From contig JAJHZJ010000221.1 of NCBI GenBank assembly GCA_023548195.1, forward strand, positions 3,767,999-3,831,998: 64,000 nt of DNA. The letters are read 5' to 3'. The stretch comes from Bettongia penicillata ogilbyi (taxonomy: Eukaryota; Chordata; Mammalia; Diprotodontia; Potoroidae). Below are positions 1 to 11,129 of the stretch, one piece after another; the stretch's first letter is position 1; each line of letters starts with the position of its first letter. A program made the translations under genes and the position numbers. Under the pieces are notes generated by a model. It searched no databases. It saw nothing but the letters and a program-made list of their open reading frames with translations, and was not told where the DNA came from.

Positions 1-300
1 TGATGAGATGGGTAGAACTATAGAAGGTACTTTGGGTTTATTTTGGTTGTTTGTTTTGTTTTGGGGGTGGAGGAGACTTGGGCATTTTTTCAGGCAGCCA
101 GGAAAGAATCAGTAACTAGGTAGAGACTGAAACTCAGAAAGAGAGGACATAATCTTCTGGAGAAGAGGAGGAGGAGGAGACCAAGAGCACATTTAGAGGG
201 GGCAGACTTTGTGAGAAGGACCAGCTTGTTATCAGGACACTAGAGAACAAGAGGAGAGTGAAGAATTGCGTTAAAGTGTTTTAAGATGAAGAGGGAGAAT
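1..300. other. intronic (EGFLAM), no feature recognised
   Basis: Purine-rich sequence with GAGGAGGAG runs near 165-180. No coding potential or known repeat was recognised. Confidence 0.4.
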
Positions 301-460
301 AGGGAGTTCAGGATGAATGAATGAATAAAAAACATTTATTAAGCACTTATTATATGCAAAGCACTGTGCCAAGTGCTAGAGACGCACATACAGAGTGAGA
401 AAGGGACTGCCCTAAAATGATTATGTTCTAATGGGGGAGACACAGATAGGGGAGTGGTAT
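300..460 (-). mobile_element. L2-type LINE 3' end fragment
   Basis: It reads ATGAATGAATG, AACATTTATTAAGCACTTAT, GCACTGTGCCAAGTGCTAGA and AATGGGGGAGACA, the reverse of the usual L2 3' terminus. Confidence 0.65.
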
Positions 461-1250
461 CAAACAAGAGGTGTTTTCATCTGGTAAGTCACAAAGATGG
501 TCAGCTGATGAGGCAGTTGATGTGTAATTGATTTGATTATGGGTCCAGAGATGGAAAAGGAGGGAGAATGATACACATTTGTTAGAAGGATGGATATTAA
601 GAAACTATCTGGGGTATAGATTGAATCATGGTTAGAGATGGCCTAGATCGAGTGGCCCATGAGAGGCATTGTCTAATCAGGACTGTTGGAGCCTAGGGGT
701 GAGAGTTCTGGAGGTGAAAGAGTAAAGTCTTCCAGGGTATGGTCGCTTATCCAGAAAGTTTATTGGCAAGGTAAATAGCAAGAAGATGGCTAAGGTGTAG
801 CCTTACATGGCTGGAGCTGGCCGTACTATAGAAATAGTAGGCCACAAGAGGCAAAGGCCACAGGGCAAGAATTCTGGAACTGAAAGGGTTAAGCCTCCCA
901 AACTAGGGAGTCTGAGATGAAGTCCTTAGTGGAGTGGGTCATGGAGGGGGAGGTCAGGAGAGAGAGGTTAAAAGGTGAAGGAGAAGGAGGTCAGAATAGA
1001 AGAGAAGTTTAGAGAGGCATGAAAGGACCATTTTACTGCAGTGAGGGTCCATTTGAGATAATATTGTAATGGAGCCAATCACCCTTGTTCCATGACTTCC
1101 TCAGCAACATGTGAATAGGAGGAGAAGGAGCTCTTAGGAGTATTCTAGAGTTGGGATTTGACAAAATATGAATACCAACAGAACCAATGGATGAAGACAG
1201 TCTAGATCAGAGGGCAGTGTTTAACTAGCAGGTTAAGTCTGGAGGGGAGG
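460..1250. other. intronic (EGFLAM), unassigned
   Basis: A 790-base stretch with no open frame of note and no repeat I can name. It may be part of an old LTR or L2 internal region. Confidence 0.3.
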
Positions 1251-2690
1251 TAGAGCCACGATGGTAGAAAAAGAGGCAGTATCTAGCCTGAGCTCTCCCC
1301 CAGACCTCTCCAAACACCTTTAAATGATGCCATAAAAGAATTTCTGGAGCAGCAGAACCTTTGAAAAGATGGGGTGAAAAAATTTTCCAGCCAAAGATTA
1401 CTTAGAAAGTCAGTGAGAAAGGTCTGTTGCATCTAGATGAGAGTGGAGCACAGTCCAGAGCAGGCTGCGCTAGCACAGACCCAGATGGTACTGCAGGAAA
1501 CCAGAAACAAGCCTTGGGAGTCACTGAATCACCACTGCAGCAGTGGCTTCCTAGACTCTTGGCCCGCAGATAGTAAAAGGGATCAAACAACTGATCAGAA
1601 GGAGGTTACAGGGTTCTCTTTGCTAGCACTGAGGCAGGACTCTGTTGCTTTGCCCATACTCAAATCTGGATCAAAGTCCTGGGTAGCATTAGCATACCAG
1701 AGTTTATAGCCTCAGTGGAGCAGGGATGTTCCTCACAGTTTCAGGGCAGAAAAGAGTGAGTGTGGTCACTTACAGACCAGACCACAGGCCAGGAGAATAG
1801 GAAACACACCTCTCCTTAGATCATATCACCTTGGAAGAACTGAAAGCTTATTGGTCCCTAGAAGTATCTCTGAAATAATACTTGCACAAAATCCTTGAAG
1901 CTTGGGACAGAACACCCTGGAAAAAGAGCTTTCATTCTTTAACAAAGAGTGAAAAGTCAAGAAATAGACTGGAAAAATGAGTAAACAACAGAAAAAATTC
2001 TGACCATCGAAAGTTACTATGGTCACAAGGAAGATCAAAACACACACTCAGAAGAAGATAAAAAAAGTCAAAGCTCCAACAACCAAAGCCTCCAAGAAAA
2101 GTATGAATTGGTCTCAGGCAATGGAAGAGCTCACAAAGGATTTTAAAAATAATGTGAGAGAGATAGCAGAAAGATTGAGTCTTTAAGAGAAATGAGAGAG
2201 ATGCAAGATCTTGAAAAAAGAGTCAACAGCTTAGTAAAGGAGACACACAAAAAATACTGAAGAAAATAACACCTTCCTTACAGAACAGAATAGGCCAAAT
2301 GGTAAAAGAGATAAAAAATTCACTGTAGAAGAAAACCTCCTTTAAATAAAATTAGCCAAATGGAAAAGGTGGTACAAAAGTTCACTGAAGAAAATAATTC
2401 CTTAAAAATTAGAATGGAGCAAATGGAAACTACTGACTTGAGAAATCAAGAAACAATAAGACAAAACCAAAAGAATGAAAATATAGAAGACTGTGAAATA
2501 TCTCACTGGAAAAGCCTGGAAAATATATACAAGAGAGATAATTTTAAAATTATTGGACTACCTGAAAGCCATGATCAAAAAAGAGCCTAGATATCATATT
2601 TCAAGAAATTATCAAGGGAAACTGATTCTCAAATCAAAGGGCAAAACAGAAATTGAAAGAATTCACCAATCATCTCTTAAAAGATGAAAA
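1250..2690 (+). mobile_element. L1 LINE, 5' UTR plus decayed ORF1 fragment
   Basis: It starts near GAGCCACGATGG, a decayed form of the L1 start GAGCCAAGATGGCGG, continues through a marsupial-type 5' UTR, and reaches an ORF1 region. A residual frame at 2360-2587 contains ENNSLKIRMEQMETTDLRNQ and NFKIIGLPESHDQK, typical of the L1 ORF1 protein. Frameshifts and stops break it. The copy stops abruptly near 2690 without reaching a 3' end. Confidence 0.8.
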
Positions 2691-2691
2691 T

Positions 2692-3435
2692 TTCCCAAAA
2701 TTTTCCAACCAAATTTCCATTCTGCTCAAGCCTTTTACCTTTACTCTTTGTGTGTCTCTGCTTCAAATGTGTTTCTTGTAATCAACATATTGTAGGATTA
2801 TGTTTTTTAATCCACTCTGCTATCTGCTTCCATTTTATGAAAGAGTTCATCCCATTCATATTCACAGTTATGATTACTAGCTGTGTATTTCCCTCCATCC
2901 TATTTTCCCCTGTTTATACTTTTCTCTTGGTGGTGCAGTAGTAGAGCACCAGTGCAGGAGTCAGGAGAAACTGGTTCAAATCTCACATTAGACACTTGAC
3001 ACTCACTAGCTGTGTGACCTTGGGCAAGTCACTTAACCCCAATTGCTTCATCCTGGGTCAACCCCAGTCATCCTGATGAATATCTACTCACTGGATTCAG
3101 ATGGCTCTGAAGGAGAAGTGAGGCTGGTGACCTGCACAGCCCTCCCTCACTCAAAACAAAGTCAAGTGCAAGTCATATCATCATTTCTCTGATGGCATGG
3201 TCTTCTTCAGCAATGAAAGATGAACACACACACAGTACTCTCTCCTTTCACCCTATCCCTCCTCACCAGTGTTTTGCTTTTGACCACTGCTTCCCCTAAT
3301 CTGCCCTCCCTTCTATAAACCTCTCCCCCCTTTTCTTTTCCCCATCCCTTCTTCCCTTTAGGGCAAGATAGATTTCTTTACCCAACTGACTGTGTATATT
3401 ATTCCCTCTTAGAGCCAAATCCAATGAGAGTAAGT
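2692..3435 (-). mobile_element. L1 ORF2 fragment, antisense, split by a SINE
   Basis: The segments TGTGTCTCTGCTTCAAATGT, GTTCATCCCATTCATATTCA and TACTAGCTGTGTATTTCC are the reverse complement of L1 ORF2 coding sequence. Matching L1-like sequence resumes at about 3238 and continues to about 3435, so the SINE at 2932-3237 interrupts it. Confidence 0.65.
2932..3237 (+). mobile_element. tRNA-derived SINE with RTE-like tail
   Basis: A tRNA-like head (TAGAGCACCAGTGCAGGAGT), the core GTGACCTTGGGCAAGTCACT, and the RTE-type tail GATGGCATGGTCTTCTTCAG ending in ACACACACA. This SINE class is common in marsupials. It sits inside the antisense L1 fragment. Confidence 0.75.
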
Positions 3436-3716
3436 TTCAAACAATGGGAGAATTCTATTTTAAAAGACTGTTTTGCTTGTAGATGCCTCTGTAATCTTGC
3501 CAGAACCACAGAGCTATTTTACAAAAGCTGGCAACCTAACACACCCTGAGCATCCAGGTCACTAGAAGTTAACCCAAATTAGAGTTCATATTATGTTCAT
3601 CTTTGTTTTTCTTCTGTGTTTGAGATTCAGTGCTTGAACTAGGTTCATGAATGTTTGTTCCATTGTTGGAATCTTAATTATGAACACTTTTGTTTTCCTG
3701 CTTTTTCATGCTACCT

Positions 3717-3975
3717 AGGAATAGCTAGATTTCAACATGGACAGAGCGCCAGGTCTGGAGTCAGCAAGACCTGAGCACAAATCCACCCTGAGACACTTAC
3801 TAGCTGTATGACTGGGCAAATCACTTAACCTCTGTTTGCCTCAGTATCCCCATCTGTAAAATGGAGATAATAATAGCATCTACTTCCTTAGTTTGTTATG
3901 TGAATCAGATGAGATAATAATTGTAAAGCAGTTAGGATAGTGCCTGACACATAATAAATTCAATATGTTATTATT
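3717..3975 (+). mobile_element. MIR-type CORE-SINE
   Basis: Nearly full-length order: AGAGCGCCAGGTCTGGAGTC, CTTACTAGCTGTATGACTGG, CATCTGTAAAATGGAGATAA and GTGCCTGACACATAATAAAT. Confidence 0.8.
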
Positions 3976-4154
3976 GGGGTTTTTTTGTTATTTTACCAGA
4001 TTACCTATTAGGTGGACATTGGTATTAGATATATTTGTGGTAAAAGGAAAAAAATAACCTTCGAATTAAAATGTACAGTAATGATTCTAGACACATTCTA
4101 TCCAGACTGACTGCCATGCATGTGATACATTGGTGGACATGTTCAATTCTAGAC

Positions 4155-4372
4155 CAGAGGCTGGCAAACTACAACCTGAGCGCCTAATCTAGCTCATAAC
4201 CTGTTTTTGTATGGTCTGTGGGTTAAGGATGCTCTTTGTCATTCTCAAATGGCAAAATAAATAGTTTTTAAAATAAAATAAATGTTTTTCAGTAAGATAA
4301 AACCTTATTTTAAAATGTAAAAATCAACCTTAGACCATGGGCCAAATGTTAGCCATAGTCCATTGAACTCTG
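4155..4372. mobile_element. hAT-type non-autonomous DNA transposon
   Basis: The ends CAGAGGCTGGCAAACTAC and the roughly complementary CCATTGAACTCTG form decayed terminal inverted repeats. The flanking octamers TTCTAGAC and CTCTTGAC match at 6 of 8 positions, fitting an old hAT 8-bp target duplication. Confidence 0.6.
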
Positions 4373-4559
4373 CTCTTGACTAGTAAGAAGTCAATTTTCA
4401 TTCATATGATTGTTTTTAGGTTTTTGCTTTGGCTGATTGTGTACATTATGGACAATCAGTGCAGACAGGTTTATTGTATGAACTTGTCCATTACTACGAC
4501 TTTTGTTTTTGTAAAACTGGTTGGAGAAAAACATTGCTTCAGGGTGTTATCCTTCTCTT

Positions 4560-5034
4560 TTGGTTGTTTCATCATTTTCAGTCACATCCAACTCTTTTTT
4601 TAATTATAAATTTATTTATTTAACTTTTTACATTCATTTTCACAAAATTTTGGGTTCCAAATTTTCTCCCCATTTGTCCCCTCCCCCCACCCCAATACAC
4701 CGAGCATTCTAATTTCCCGCCTATCACCAATCTTGCCCTCTCTTCTATCATCCCTCCCTTCCCTTGTCCCCATCTTCTCTTTTGTCCTGTAGGGCCAGAT
4801 GACTTTCACATCCAACTCTTTGTGACTTCTTTTGGGGTTTTCTTGGTAGCCATACAGGAGTGGTTTTTCATTTCTTTCTCCAGTTCATTATATAGATGAG
4901 GAAACTGAGGCAAACAGGGTTAAGTGACTTGCCCAGGGTCCCACAGGTAGGTAGTGTCTGAGACTGGATTGGAATTCAGGTCTTACTGACTCCAGGCCTG
5001 GTGCACTATTGACTGTGCCACTTAGCTGTCCCAT
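4560..5034 (-). mobile_element. tRNA-derived SINE, interrupted by an L1 tail
   Basis: On the - strand it reads GACAGCTAAGTGGCACAG, AGGCCTGGAGTCAGTAAGAC, then the core and the 3' segment ending AAGAGTTGGATGTGACTGA. An L1 3' end (4598-4805) splits it near its 3' end. Confidence 0.8.
4598..4805 (-). mobile_element. 5'-truncated L1/HAL1-type 3' end inserted in a SINE
   Basis: The - strand matches the 3' end of the element at 42832-45674 (for example GGCCCTACAGGACAAAAGAG and GGTTCCAAATTTT in reverse), including its AAATAAATAAATTTA terminus. It is flanked by perfect 16-bp copies of TCACATCCAACTCTTT at 4582-4597 and 4806-4821. Confidence 0.9.
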
Positions 5035-5095
5035 TTTTCTCTCTAAATGAATATAACTGAAGGAAAGTGCTTGCTCCTAGACTAGTGTAAAAATA

Positions 5096-5325
5096 AATGA
5101 CATTTCAAGTTTATGAAGGCACTTTACATTCATTACTTCATGGGAAATACACAACAGCCTTGTGAGGTGGGTAAAACAGCTCCTTATTCTCCCATTTTAC
5201 AGCAAAGGAAAGTGAAGCTCAGATTGGTTGTGTCTTGTCTAGGGTCACACAGCTAGCAAATGTGAGAGGCAGGATTTAAACCCAGGTTTTCTAGCCTCTA
5301 AGTCATTTCACCCTACCACTGATTC
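5096..5325 (-). mobile_element. MIR-type SINE
   Basis: Reverse MIR order: CACTTTACATTCATTAC, CCCATTTTACAGCAAAGGAA, AGGGTCACACAGCTAGCAAA and GGATTTAAACCCAGG. Confidence 0.75.
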
Positions 5326-5330
5326 TTAAC

Positions 5331-5516
5331 AATGATTCTTAACCTGGGGTCCATGAACTTGTTCTTTCTAATACCTGATCACTGCATTTCAGTATAATTG
5401 GTTTCTTTTATAACCTTGTTTATTTTATTTTGCACATTTAAAATTATTATTCCAAGAAGGGAATTTCCAGACTGCAAAAGGGGTTCAGGACACACAAAAA
5501 CCATTAAGAACTCCTG
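5331..5516. mobile_element. hAT-type MITE
   Basis: The ends GATTCTTAACCTGGGGTCC and CATTAAGAACTCCTG form inverted repeats around an AT-rich centre. A second decayed copy of this kind lies at 23889-24076. Confidence 0.6.
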
Positions 5517-5928
5517 ACATGAAGGTTCACCAAGTTACTAGAGCCTAGGGGCTTTTCTCTTCTCTCCTCCTTTCCTGTCCCAGACAGTATTGCCAAAGTC
5601 CCTGTCTTGATTCCAGTATTACTGGTGAGTCAGGGAAGTAGGTGTGATGGGTATCTTGAGATGGAATAGAAAGAGAATTATAAATGGTGATTAAGTTTAA
5701 TGGAAATAATTCTCTTAATTTAAAAAACCTTCAGAGACATTATGGATTCAGTAGGACCTTGTGGACTGTCCTGGAAAATGCACCATTGTGGCTAACATGG
5801 GGTCGGTGTGAAAATTTAAACTCTTTAATGCCCCCTTGCTTTTAGAATACAGCCAGTGAGCACAAGGCCAGATTGTATTCTTGTATTACTCTTTTCTCTG
5901 CAACCTTCTTCCCCAACTATGCTTCTAG
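5517..5928. other. EGFLAM intron immediately before the first visible exon
   Basis: No repeat recognised. It ends in the polypyrimidine acceptor of the exon at 5929. Confidence 0.5.
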
Positions 5929-6012
5929 CTATAACTTGGGCAGCGGTGCTGTTTCCATTGTGGTGAATGGATCTTTCAATGATGGCCGGTGGCATAGAGT
6001 GAAAGCTGTCAG
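5929..6012 (+). CDS. EGFLAM: EGFLAM third-from-last coding exon
   Basis: 84 bp. The acceptor is a pyrimidine-rich stretch ending in TTCTAG and the donor is GTGAGT. The first base completes a codon from the upstream exon, then the frame reads [20 protein letters not shown] and onward to KAV, with the final AG split across the next intron. This is the beta-strand core of the last laminin G domain. No stop occurs in the frame. Confidence 0.95.
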
Positions 6013-6732
6013 GTGAGTAAACATCATCCTTCTGGGCAAGCAGGGTCCAAAACACCAGGAGTCCAGCTTTGGGTTTAGCACCCACCCCCATTCTCTCAAC
6101 CCCATCCCCTGCCTCATCCAACCCTGTCCTTGTACATTCATACATATGCTGCCTTTCCTTGGGGGTCCTGCACTGTCCTTCCAACATTCCAGGGCCCAAC
6201 TCTCCTGAACTACTTTGCCTTTAACTACAGGTGCTCCGGAATCCCAATGGAATGCTTTCTCATCCTTGGCCTTCTAGGTATCCCATGAACTTTACCATTA
6301 GCGATGTAGGATGTTTTACTTCCATTCTGTCTCCATCCTACCCCATCATTCAAGCCTCCTCTTACTATGTCATGCTCTTCACTTCAGGGTCAGGCCAAAG
6401 CGACTTCTTCTATCTGCCAATTAACTTCTTATTAGAACCTTAATATTGTCTAACGTATGGGGAAAGACTAGAGGAGAACCCCTAAGTTTGTTCTCTCTCT
6501 CTCTGTCTCTCTCTGTCTCTCTCTCTCTGTCTCTCTCTCTGTCTCTCTCTGTCTCTGTCTCTCTGTCTCTCTCTCTGTCTCTCTCTCTGTCTCTCTGTCT
6601 CTCTCTCTCTGTCTCTCTCTCTCTGTCTCTGTCTCTCTGTCTCTCTCTGTCTCTCTGTCTCTCTCTCTCTGTCTCTCTCTCTCTTGTCTCTGTCTCTCTG
6701 TCTCTCTCTCTGTCTCTCTGTCTCTCTGTCTC

Positions 6733-6791
<59 letters not shown>

Positions 6792-9070
6792 ACCTATCTA
6801 TCTTTCTGCCTCTCTTTCTCCCTCACCCCTCTCCTCTCCTTTTCTGACAAAGGATCATATCTAGGAAATTTCCGTCCAGTGAATCTTAGAGGCCATAGCA
6901 AAGGAGAGCTCAATGAACCAGCAAAAGACCTCAAACTCACCTCTGATCTCCGGACAGAGATGTGTGCTCCCTTTGCCCTGTTTTATATAATCCATTGGAG
7001 GGTGGAGGGTAAGGGGTGGGGCCACAGGTGTTCACTGTTCCCAGAAGATAGATATTCATTCTGCCTTTCAAAGTCCCCTTTGACTTCTTAGCTCCCCAAT
7101 CCCACCCTGGATGCAAGTAGTATTAGAGTGTTAGAAAGTTCTTGCAAAGACCAGTTTTGGGGCATTGTTCTCGTGCTTAATCCTTCTCCTTCATTAAATG
7201 TTGTCTGTAAAGTAACCATTGAAAATGGTGACTGTCTTTCCAGGGATGGCCAGTCTGGAAAGATAACTGTGGATGACTATGGAGCTAGAACTGGCAAATC
7301 CCCTGGACTTATGAGACAACTGAATATCAATGGCGATCTCTACGTAGGTGAGTTTAGTGACACCTGGCTACAGCTAAAGGCTTTTGTTTATATTGGTATT
7401 TCCTGTAAGTCAAGGTATGAGTTCCTTGTAGCTGTTAGTTCCAGTGACTGAAACCATATGAATGACAGACAGGAAGTTGGGAGGTCTTTTAGCTAATTCT
7501 TTCACACTCACAACCTTGACTAGAAACAGGGGCTAGAAGGGACTTGCTCGAACCCCTTTGTGCTTTGGGCCAACCCCTTGGGGAAACAAAGCTATTCTTG
7601 TTTGGGAAACAAGAACGTGCTTAAACCAGGCACCACCTGGTTAAGGAAAGAGACATTTTTCTGTTCCCAGACACATCTTTCAACCTGGCAAAGACTTAGG
7701 AGGACCAGTGGATCTTCAAACTCTAAGTCTTCCTCCATGTAATCACAAAAAAATAAAATATCCCTTCATAATTAACAAAATATTTTAATTAATAAAATGG
7801 GTTAATAGAAAAAATACTAAATGTGTATAGCCAATTTGGTAACTCATTTTGTTTAAAGCTGATGTGACTCCTACTTACGCTCCATATTTCATTGAAATTA
7901 ATGTTTATTGACTGACTGAAATCCCTCCATTTGAAAACTTTATCAATGACCATTTTGTTCCAAGTAAGTGGCTTTGACTAGAATGTAAGCATATGGTATA
8001 TATTTATACACATCTACTTGACTCCATCACAGTTAACCATAGGATTGATTACTATGACAGAAAAAGAATGAATGTTGGATAAATGATAAATATTGGAGAA
8101 GATGTGGGAACCTTGGGACGTTAAAGCATTATTGGTGGAATTGTGAACTGATCCAACCATTCTGGAGAGCAATTAGGGCAATCACCTGGTGCATACTCAA
8201 TCATAGGAGAGGTGAATGTGAAATGCTGTTGACTACTGAACCCTTCTCATTTTGTTCAGTTGACCACAGGGATAGAGCAATCAGTAAAGACAATGCATCA
8301 GCTGTGAAGGTATATTCAAGAAAGTTGGAAAGATTCAAGAAACACGAAGCATCTAGTACTAGGCAAACAACTGGATTTTTTGTATTCTTTCCTGGTCAGA
8401 GCACATCTGTAGTACTGAGCTCAGTTATAAGAGCCACAGCTATGGAAAGACAATTGAATTCTAGCTCGGACACTACCTCTTTGAACTGGAGCAAGCAACT
8501 TCACCTCTTGGGGCCTCAGTTTCCTTATCTGTATAAATGAGAGCACTGGACCACATGGCCTCTGCAGTATCTCCCAGCTATAAATTTGTGGTTCTGTGAT
8601 CTGGAAGAAGTCAGACAGCCTCTAGAAAAAGGGATCCAGTATTGTGAAGAGTCTTGAATTCATGGGAAAGAATTAACATGTTTAGAGAACTGGAAGAGCA
8701 GACTTGAGAAAGGGGCCTGGAAATGGGGGCCATGATAGCTACCTTTTAAAATATGTAAAGAGCTGTCCTATGGAAGAGGGATTAGAATTTTGGGGGGGGG
8801 TCCCAGAAGGCAGAAAGATGGCAAAATGTAAATCCTTTCCAACTACGAGATATTGTGATTCCCTAATCCTGGGATCTCACCTTTGACTCACTCTGTCTCC
8901 CTCCTTCCCTGGCAGGTGGAATGAAGGAAATTGCTCTGCATACAAATAGGCAATACATGAGAGGTCTAGTGGGCTGTATCTCCCATTTCACTCTTTCTAC
9001 TGATTACCACATTTCCCTGGTGGAAGATGCAGCTGATGGAAAAAACATCAACACCTGCGGAGCCAAGTAA
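5929..9070 (+). CDS. EGFLAM: EGFLAM (pikachurin), last three coding exons, 3' part of gene
   Basis: Three exons (5929-6012, 7244-7347, 8916-9070) join in frame with GT/AG introns to encode the final 113 residues of pikachurin, ending in NTCGAK and a TAA stop. They form most of the third laminin G domain: YNLGSG at the start, [19 protein letters not shown] in the middle, and two cysteines (in GLVGCIS and NTCGAK) placed as in the usual terminal laminin G disulfide. Pikachurin is a secreted matrix protein of the photoreceptor ribbon synapse that binds alpha-dystroglycan through its laminin G domains; that role is family knowledge. The preceding exon, which should end in a motif like LVFS, was not found between 1 and 5928, so it probably lies upstream of the window. 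The gene faces LIFR tail to tail. Confidence 0.95.
6486..6795 (+). repeat. long CT-rich microsatellite (TCTCTG/TC units) in an EGFLAM intron
   Basis: About 310 bases of imperfect (TC)n broken by regularly placed TGTC. Three frames look open only because the repeat contains no stop codons. Confidence 0.97.
6850..7243. other. EGFLAM intron, nothing recognised
   Basis: No repeat or conserved segment that I can name, up to the acceptor at 7243. Confidence 0.4.
7244..7347 (+). CDS. EGFLAM: EGFLAM penultimate coding exon
   Basis: 104 bp, acceptor TTTCCAG, donor GTGAGT. It reads [20 protein letters not shown], then a segment containing [11 protein letters not shown], with one base left over for the next exon. 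The split arginine and glycine codons at both ends match the neighbouring exons exactly, which fixes the splice sites. Confidence 0.95.
7348..8055. other. EGFLAM intron, nothing recognised
   Basis: About 700 bases of ordinary intron with an AT-rich part near 7740-7850. Confidence 0.4.
8056..8185 (+). mobile_element. L1 ORF2 fragment
   Basis: TTGGAGAAGATGTGGGAACC followed by TTGGTGGAATTGTGAACTGA and ACCATTCTGGAGAGCAATTA is a well-known L1 ORF2 segment. Confidence 0.75.
8405..8605 (+). mobile_element. MIR/SINE fragment
   Basis: It contains a GGCCTCAGTTTCCTTATCTG core and the tail segment CAGCTATAAATTTGTGGTTC. Confidence 0.6.
8916..9070 (+). CDS. EGFLAM: EGFLAM terminal coding exon with stop
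   Basis: 155 bp of coding sequence after acceptor CCTGGCAG. It reads [20 protein letters not shown], then [20 protein letters not shown], and ends INTCGAK-TAA at 9068-9070. The two cysteines are the expected pair of the terminal laminin G domain. The exon continues into the 3' UTR. Confidence 0.96.
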
Positions 9071-9985
9071 GAGCAGCCAGTCTTCCCCAAGGGAGAGCAA
9101 GTATTTTTTCTCCAGAAGTCCTGTGTCCTTGCCATCCAGCCAATGCTGCACACCAAGTCTCCAGGGCACTCCCTCCTCATCAAAGAGGACGGCACCCTGA
9201 TGAGAAACTACAGACCAGGCTGGAGAGAGGGGAATCCCAGCAGCTTTCCCTGCTGACACTCTATGGACCAAATCCCACTGATTCCTTGGTTGTAGGAAAT
9301 GTCAGGCTGTCCGCTGAATGTATAGTTACTAATAAGAGCAAACATCAATGCAAATTCCAGAGATCACTGTGCTGTGATGAATAGTTCCATGACTGTGTTG
9401 TGAGTCATAATGCTTTCTTTTTAAACATCCAGCAGAACAGTATTAAAATGCTTTACTTCACTCCTGATTCATGGTACTTTTAATACAGCAGGATGACTAT
9501 GTGACCCCAAACTTCCCCTTTCTTGCCCTGCCCTGTCCAATTGCTTAGCTACCTGCTGCTATGTCCTCAGCACATTCTGGCCATGCCATGTACATAAAGG
9601 AAAGAAGAAATTCAGCCCTGTGGAAGCTATTTCAGAATCATTATGGGGACTGGAAATGTCATCCTTAATATTAAAAGCCTCCCTTTTTTTAAATAATGCA
9701 AACTTACGAAAATAGATGCCATGATTTTGTAGAAGTACTTTTGTATGTGTATATTTTTATAGAGGCAGAACTGACCACATAGTATACTTTGGAAAGTTTA
9801 GGTCAATTCTGTACGCTTCTTTGCATTTGGACACCCTTTGGTATCTGTGGGGGTAGAGTCAGGGTGGGCAATGGGGAGCCAGAGTTGGACAATTTTCTTT
9901 TGTCAGTATTGGTGATTCAGAGTGTACAGTGATGAAACTTTCCTGACCTAAGCTGATTAAAGAATTGAACATATGTTGTTCCTGG
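9071..9985 (+). other. EGFLAM: EGFLAM 3' UTR (probable extent)
   Basis: Sequence after the TAA stop is free of obvious interspersed repeats for about 0.9 kb. A candidate polyadenylation signal ATTAAA lies at 9956-9961, followed by a GT-rich stretch (ATGTTGTTCC). An earlier ATTAAA near 9450 is an alternative site. The end is inferred and could be wrong by hundreds of bases. Confidence 0.5.
9956..9961 (+). promoter_or_regulatory. EGFLAM: candidate EGFLAM polyadenylation signal ATTAAA
   Basis: ATTAAA is followed by CATATGTTGTTCC within 20 bases. It lies about 890 bases after the stop codon, just before repeats start again. Confidence 0.4.
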
Positions 9986-10063
9986 ATATTTTGCCATTAC
10001 TTTTTTATGTCAAGTGGAGAGAAAACTATAGTGAAATCTTAAAAAGAGATATCAATGAGCCAG

Positions 10064-10142
10064 AACATTCATTCATTCATTCCCTCATTCATTCATTCAT
10101 CCATCCATCCGTCTAGTCAGTCATTTCCCTTCATTCATTCAC
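10064..10142 (+). repeat. ATTC/ATCC tetranucleotide repeat
   Basis: Runs of CATTCATTCATTC and CATCCATCCATCC, about 80 bases, just past the EGFLAM 3' end. Confidence 0.9.
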
Positions 10143-10559
10143 CTAGCATGGTAGCCATACTCCTGAAACACGTAAAAACTGTCATTGTTCATACTGTGTG
10201 CCGAGGAAGCCCTTCATGTGGCCTGAATGCAGATACAGCCATCAGGGTGGGGCTAGGGAAGAGCTGTCCTTCCAAAAGGTTAACCATGTGCCCTTTGATG
10301 TCTAGGCACATGACCCTGTAGCCTGAGGAGTATATCCCAGTGGCATGACCATCTGAGGGAAATTTGAGCTGCACACACTGTCCACACAAAGAGCCTAGAA
10401 ATCTGACCTGACTAAAGAAATGAACTATTATTAGCCCCAGTCATGGCATCAGTCTTTTTCATTCAACATATATCAGTATGTTCCTGCAATTCAAAAAGCA
10501 CTGCTGTTCAAGGTTTGAGGCGGGGTGGGGGTAGGAAACATAAAAAGAATGACACATGT
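10143..10559. other. intergenic, unassigned
   Basis: No repeat or gene recognised in about 400 bases. Confidence 0.4.
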
Positions 10560-10780
10560 AGTTGCATTTATGGATCATACATCCGTGAGAGCTTTGTTCC
10601 TCCTAGCCCTGTGAGGTTGGCCGTGTATGTATTATTAGCCTTATTCTTGGATGGGTAAACTGAGGCTCAGGAAAGTTGAAGTGGCTTGCCTAACTAGTAA
10701 GTTTCACCCAGCTAGTTAGCAACAAACTCAGATCTTTGGATTCCATGACATCATGTTGCTTAAGCTCAGGCTCAGTGACT
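10560..10780 (-). mobile_element. MIR-type SINE
   Basis: It contains GGGTAAACTGAGGCTCAGGA and GCTAGTTAGCAACAAACTCA in MIR reverse order. Confidence 0.65.
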
Positions 10781-11129
10781 CCCAGCATCCTAGCTTTAGG
10801 GACCTTAAAGTAAGTAAATCCTGACATATAGCCCAAACCAGAGGTGACCAGGATACTTCTTGCCAAGAGCTGCCTGCTAATTCATATTCTCTTGCCCTCG
10901 TCTACTCAAAGGTATGGGAATTAGCGAGGTCATGCAATGACTATGTGGATCATGGCTCCTTACTACCTCACATCACACTCTTAGAGGGAAAGTATTGGAC
11001 CTGAGCCCTGATTTCCCCACCCCCAAGTCTCCCCCAAAAGAGAAAGCACTTCTCCAAAATCACCATTGAGTTGTAGGTATGCTATTTTCCCAATGTAAAT
11101 ATTGTTTAGGGAGGTAACAAGCCCTTAGA

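Noticed and set aside
1..5928. Search for an additional upstream EGFLAM exon
   Set aside because: No segment gives the expected preceding laminin G residues with splice sites; the exon is presumably outside the window.
6446..7091. Ser/Leu-rich open reading frames on the + strand
   Set aside because: They translate a CT microsatellite, where stop codons cannot occur; there is no domain or start context.
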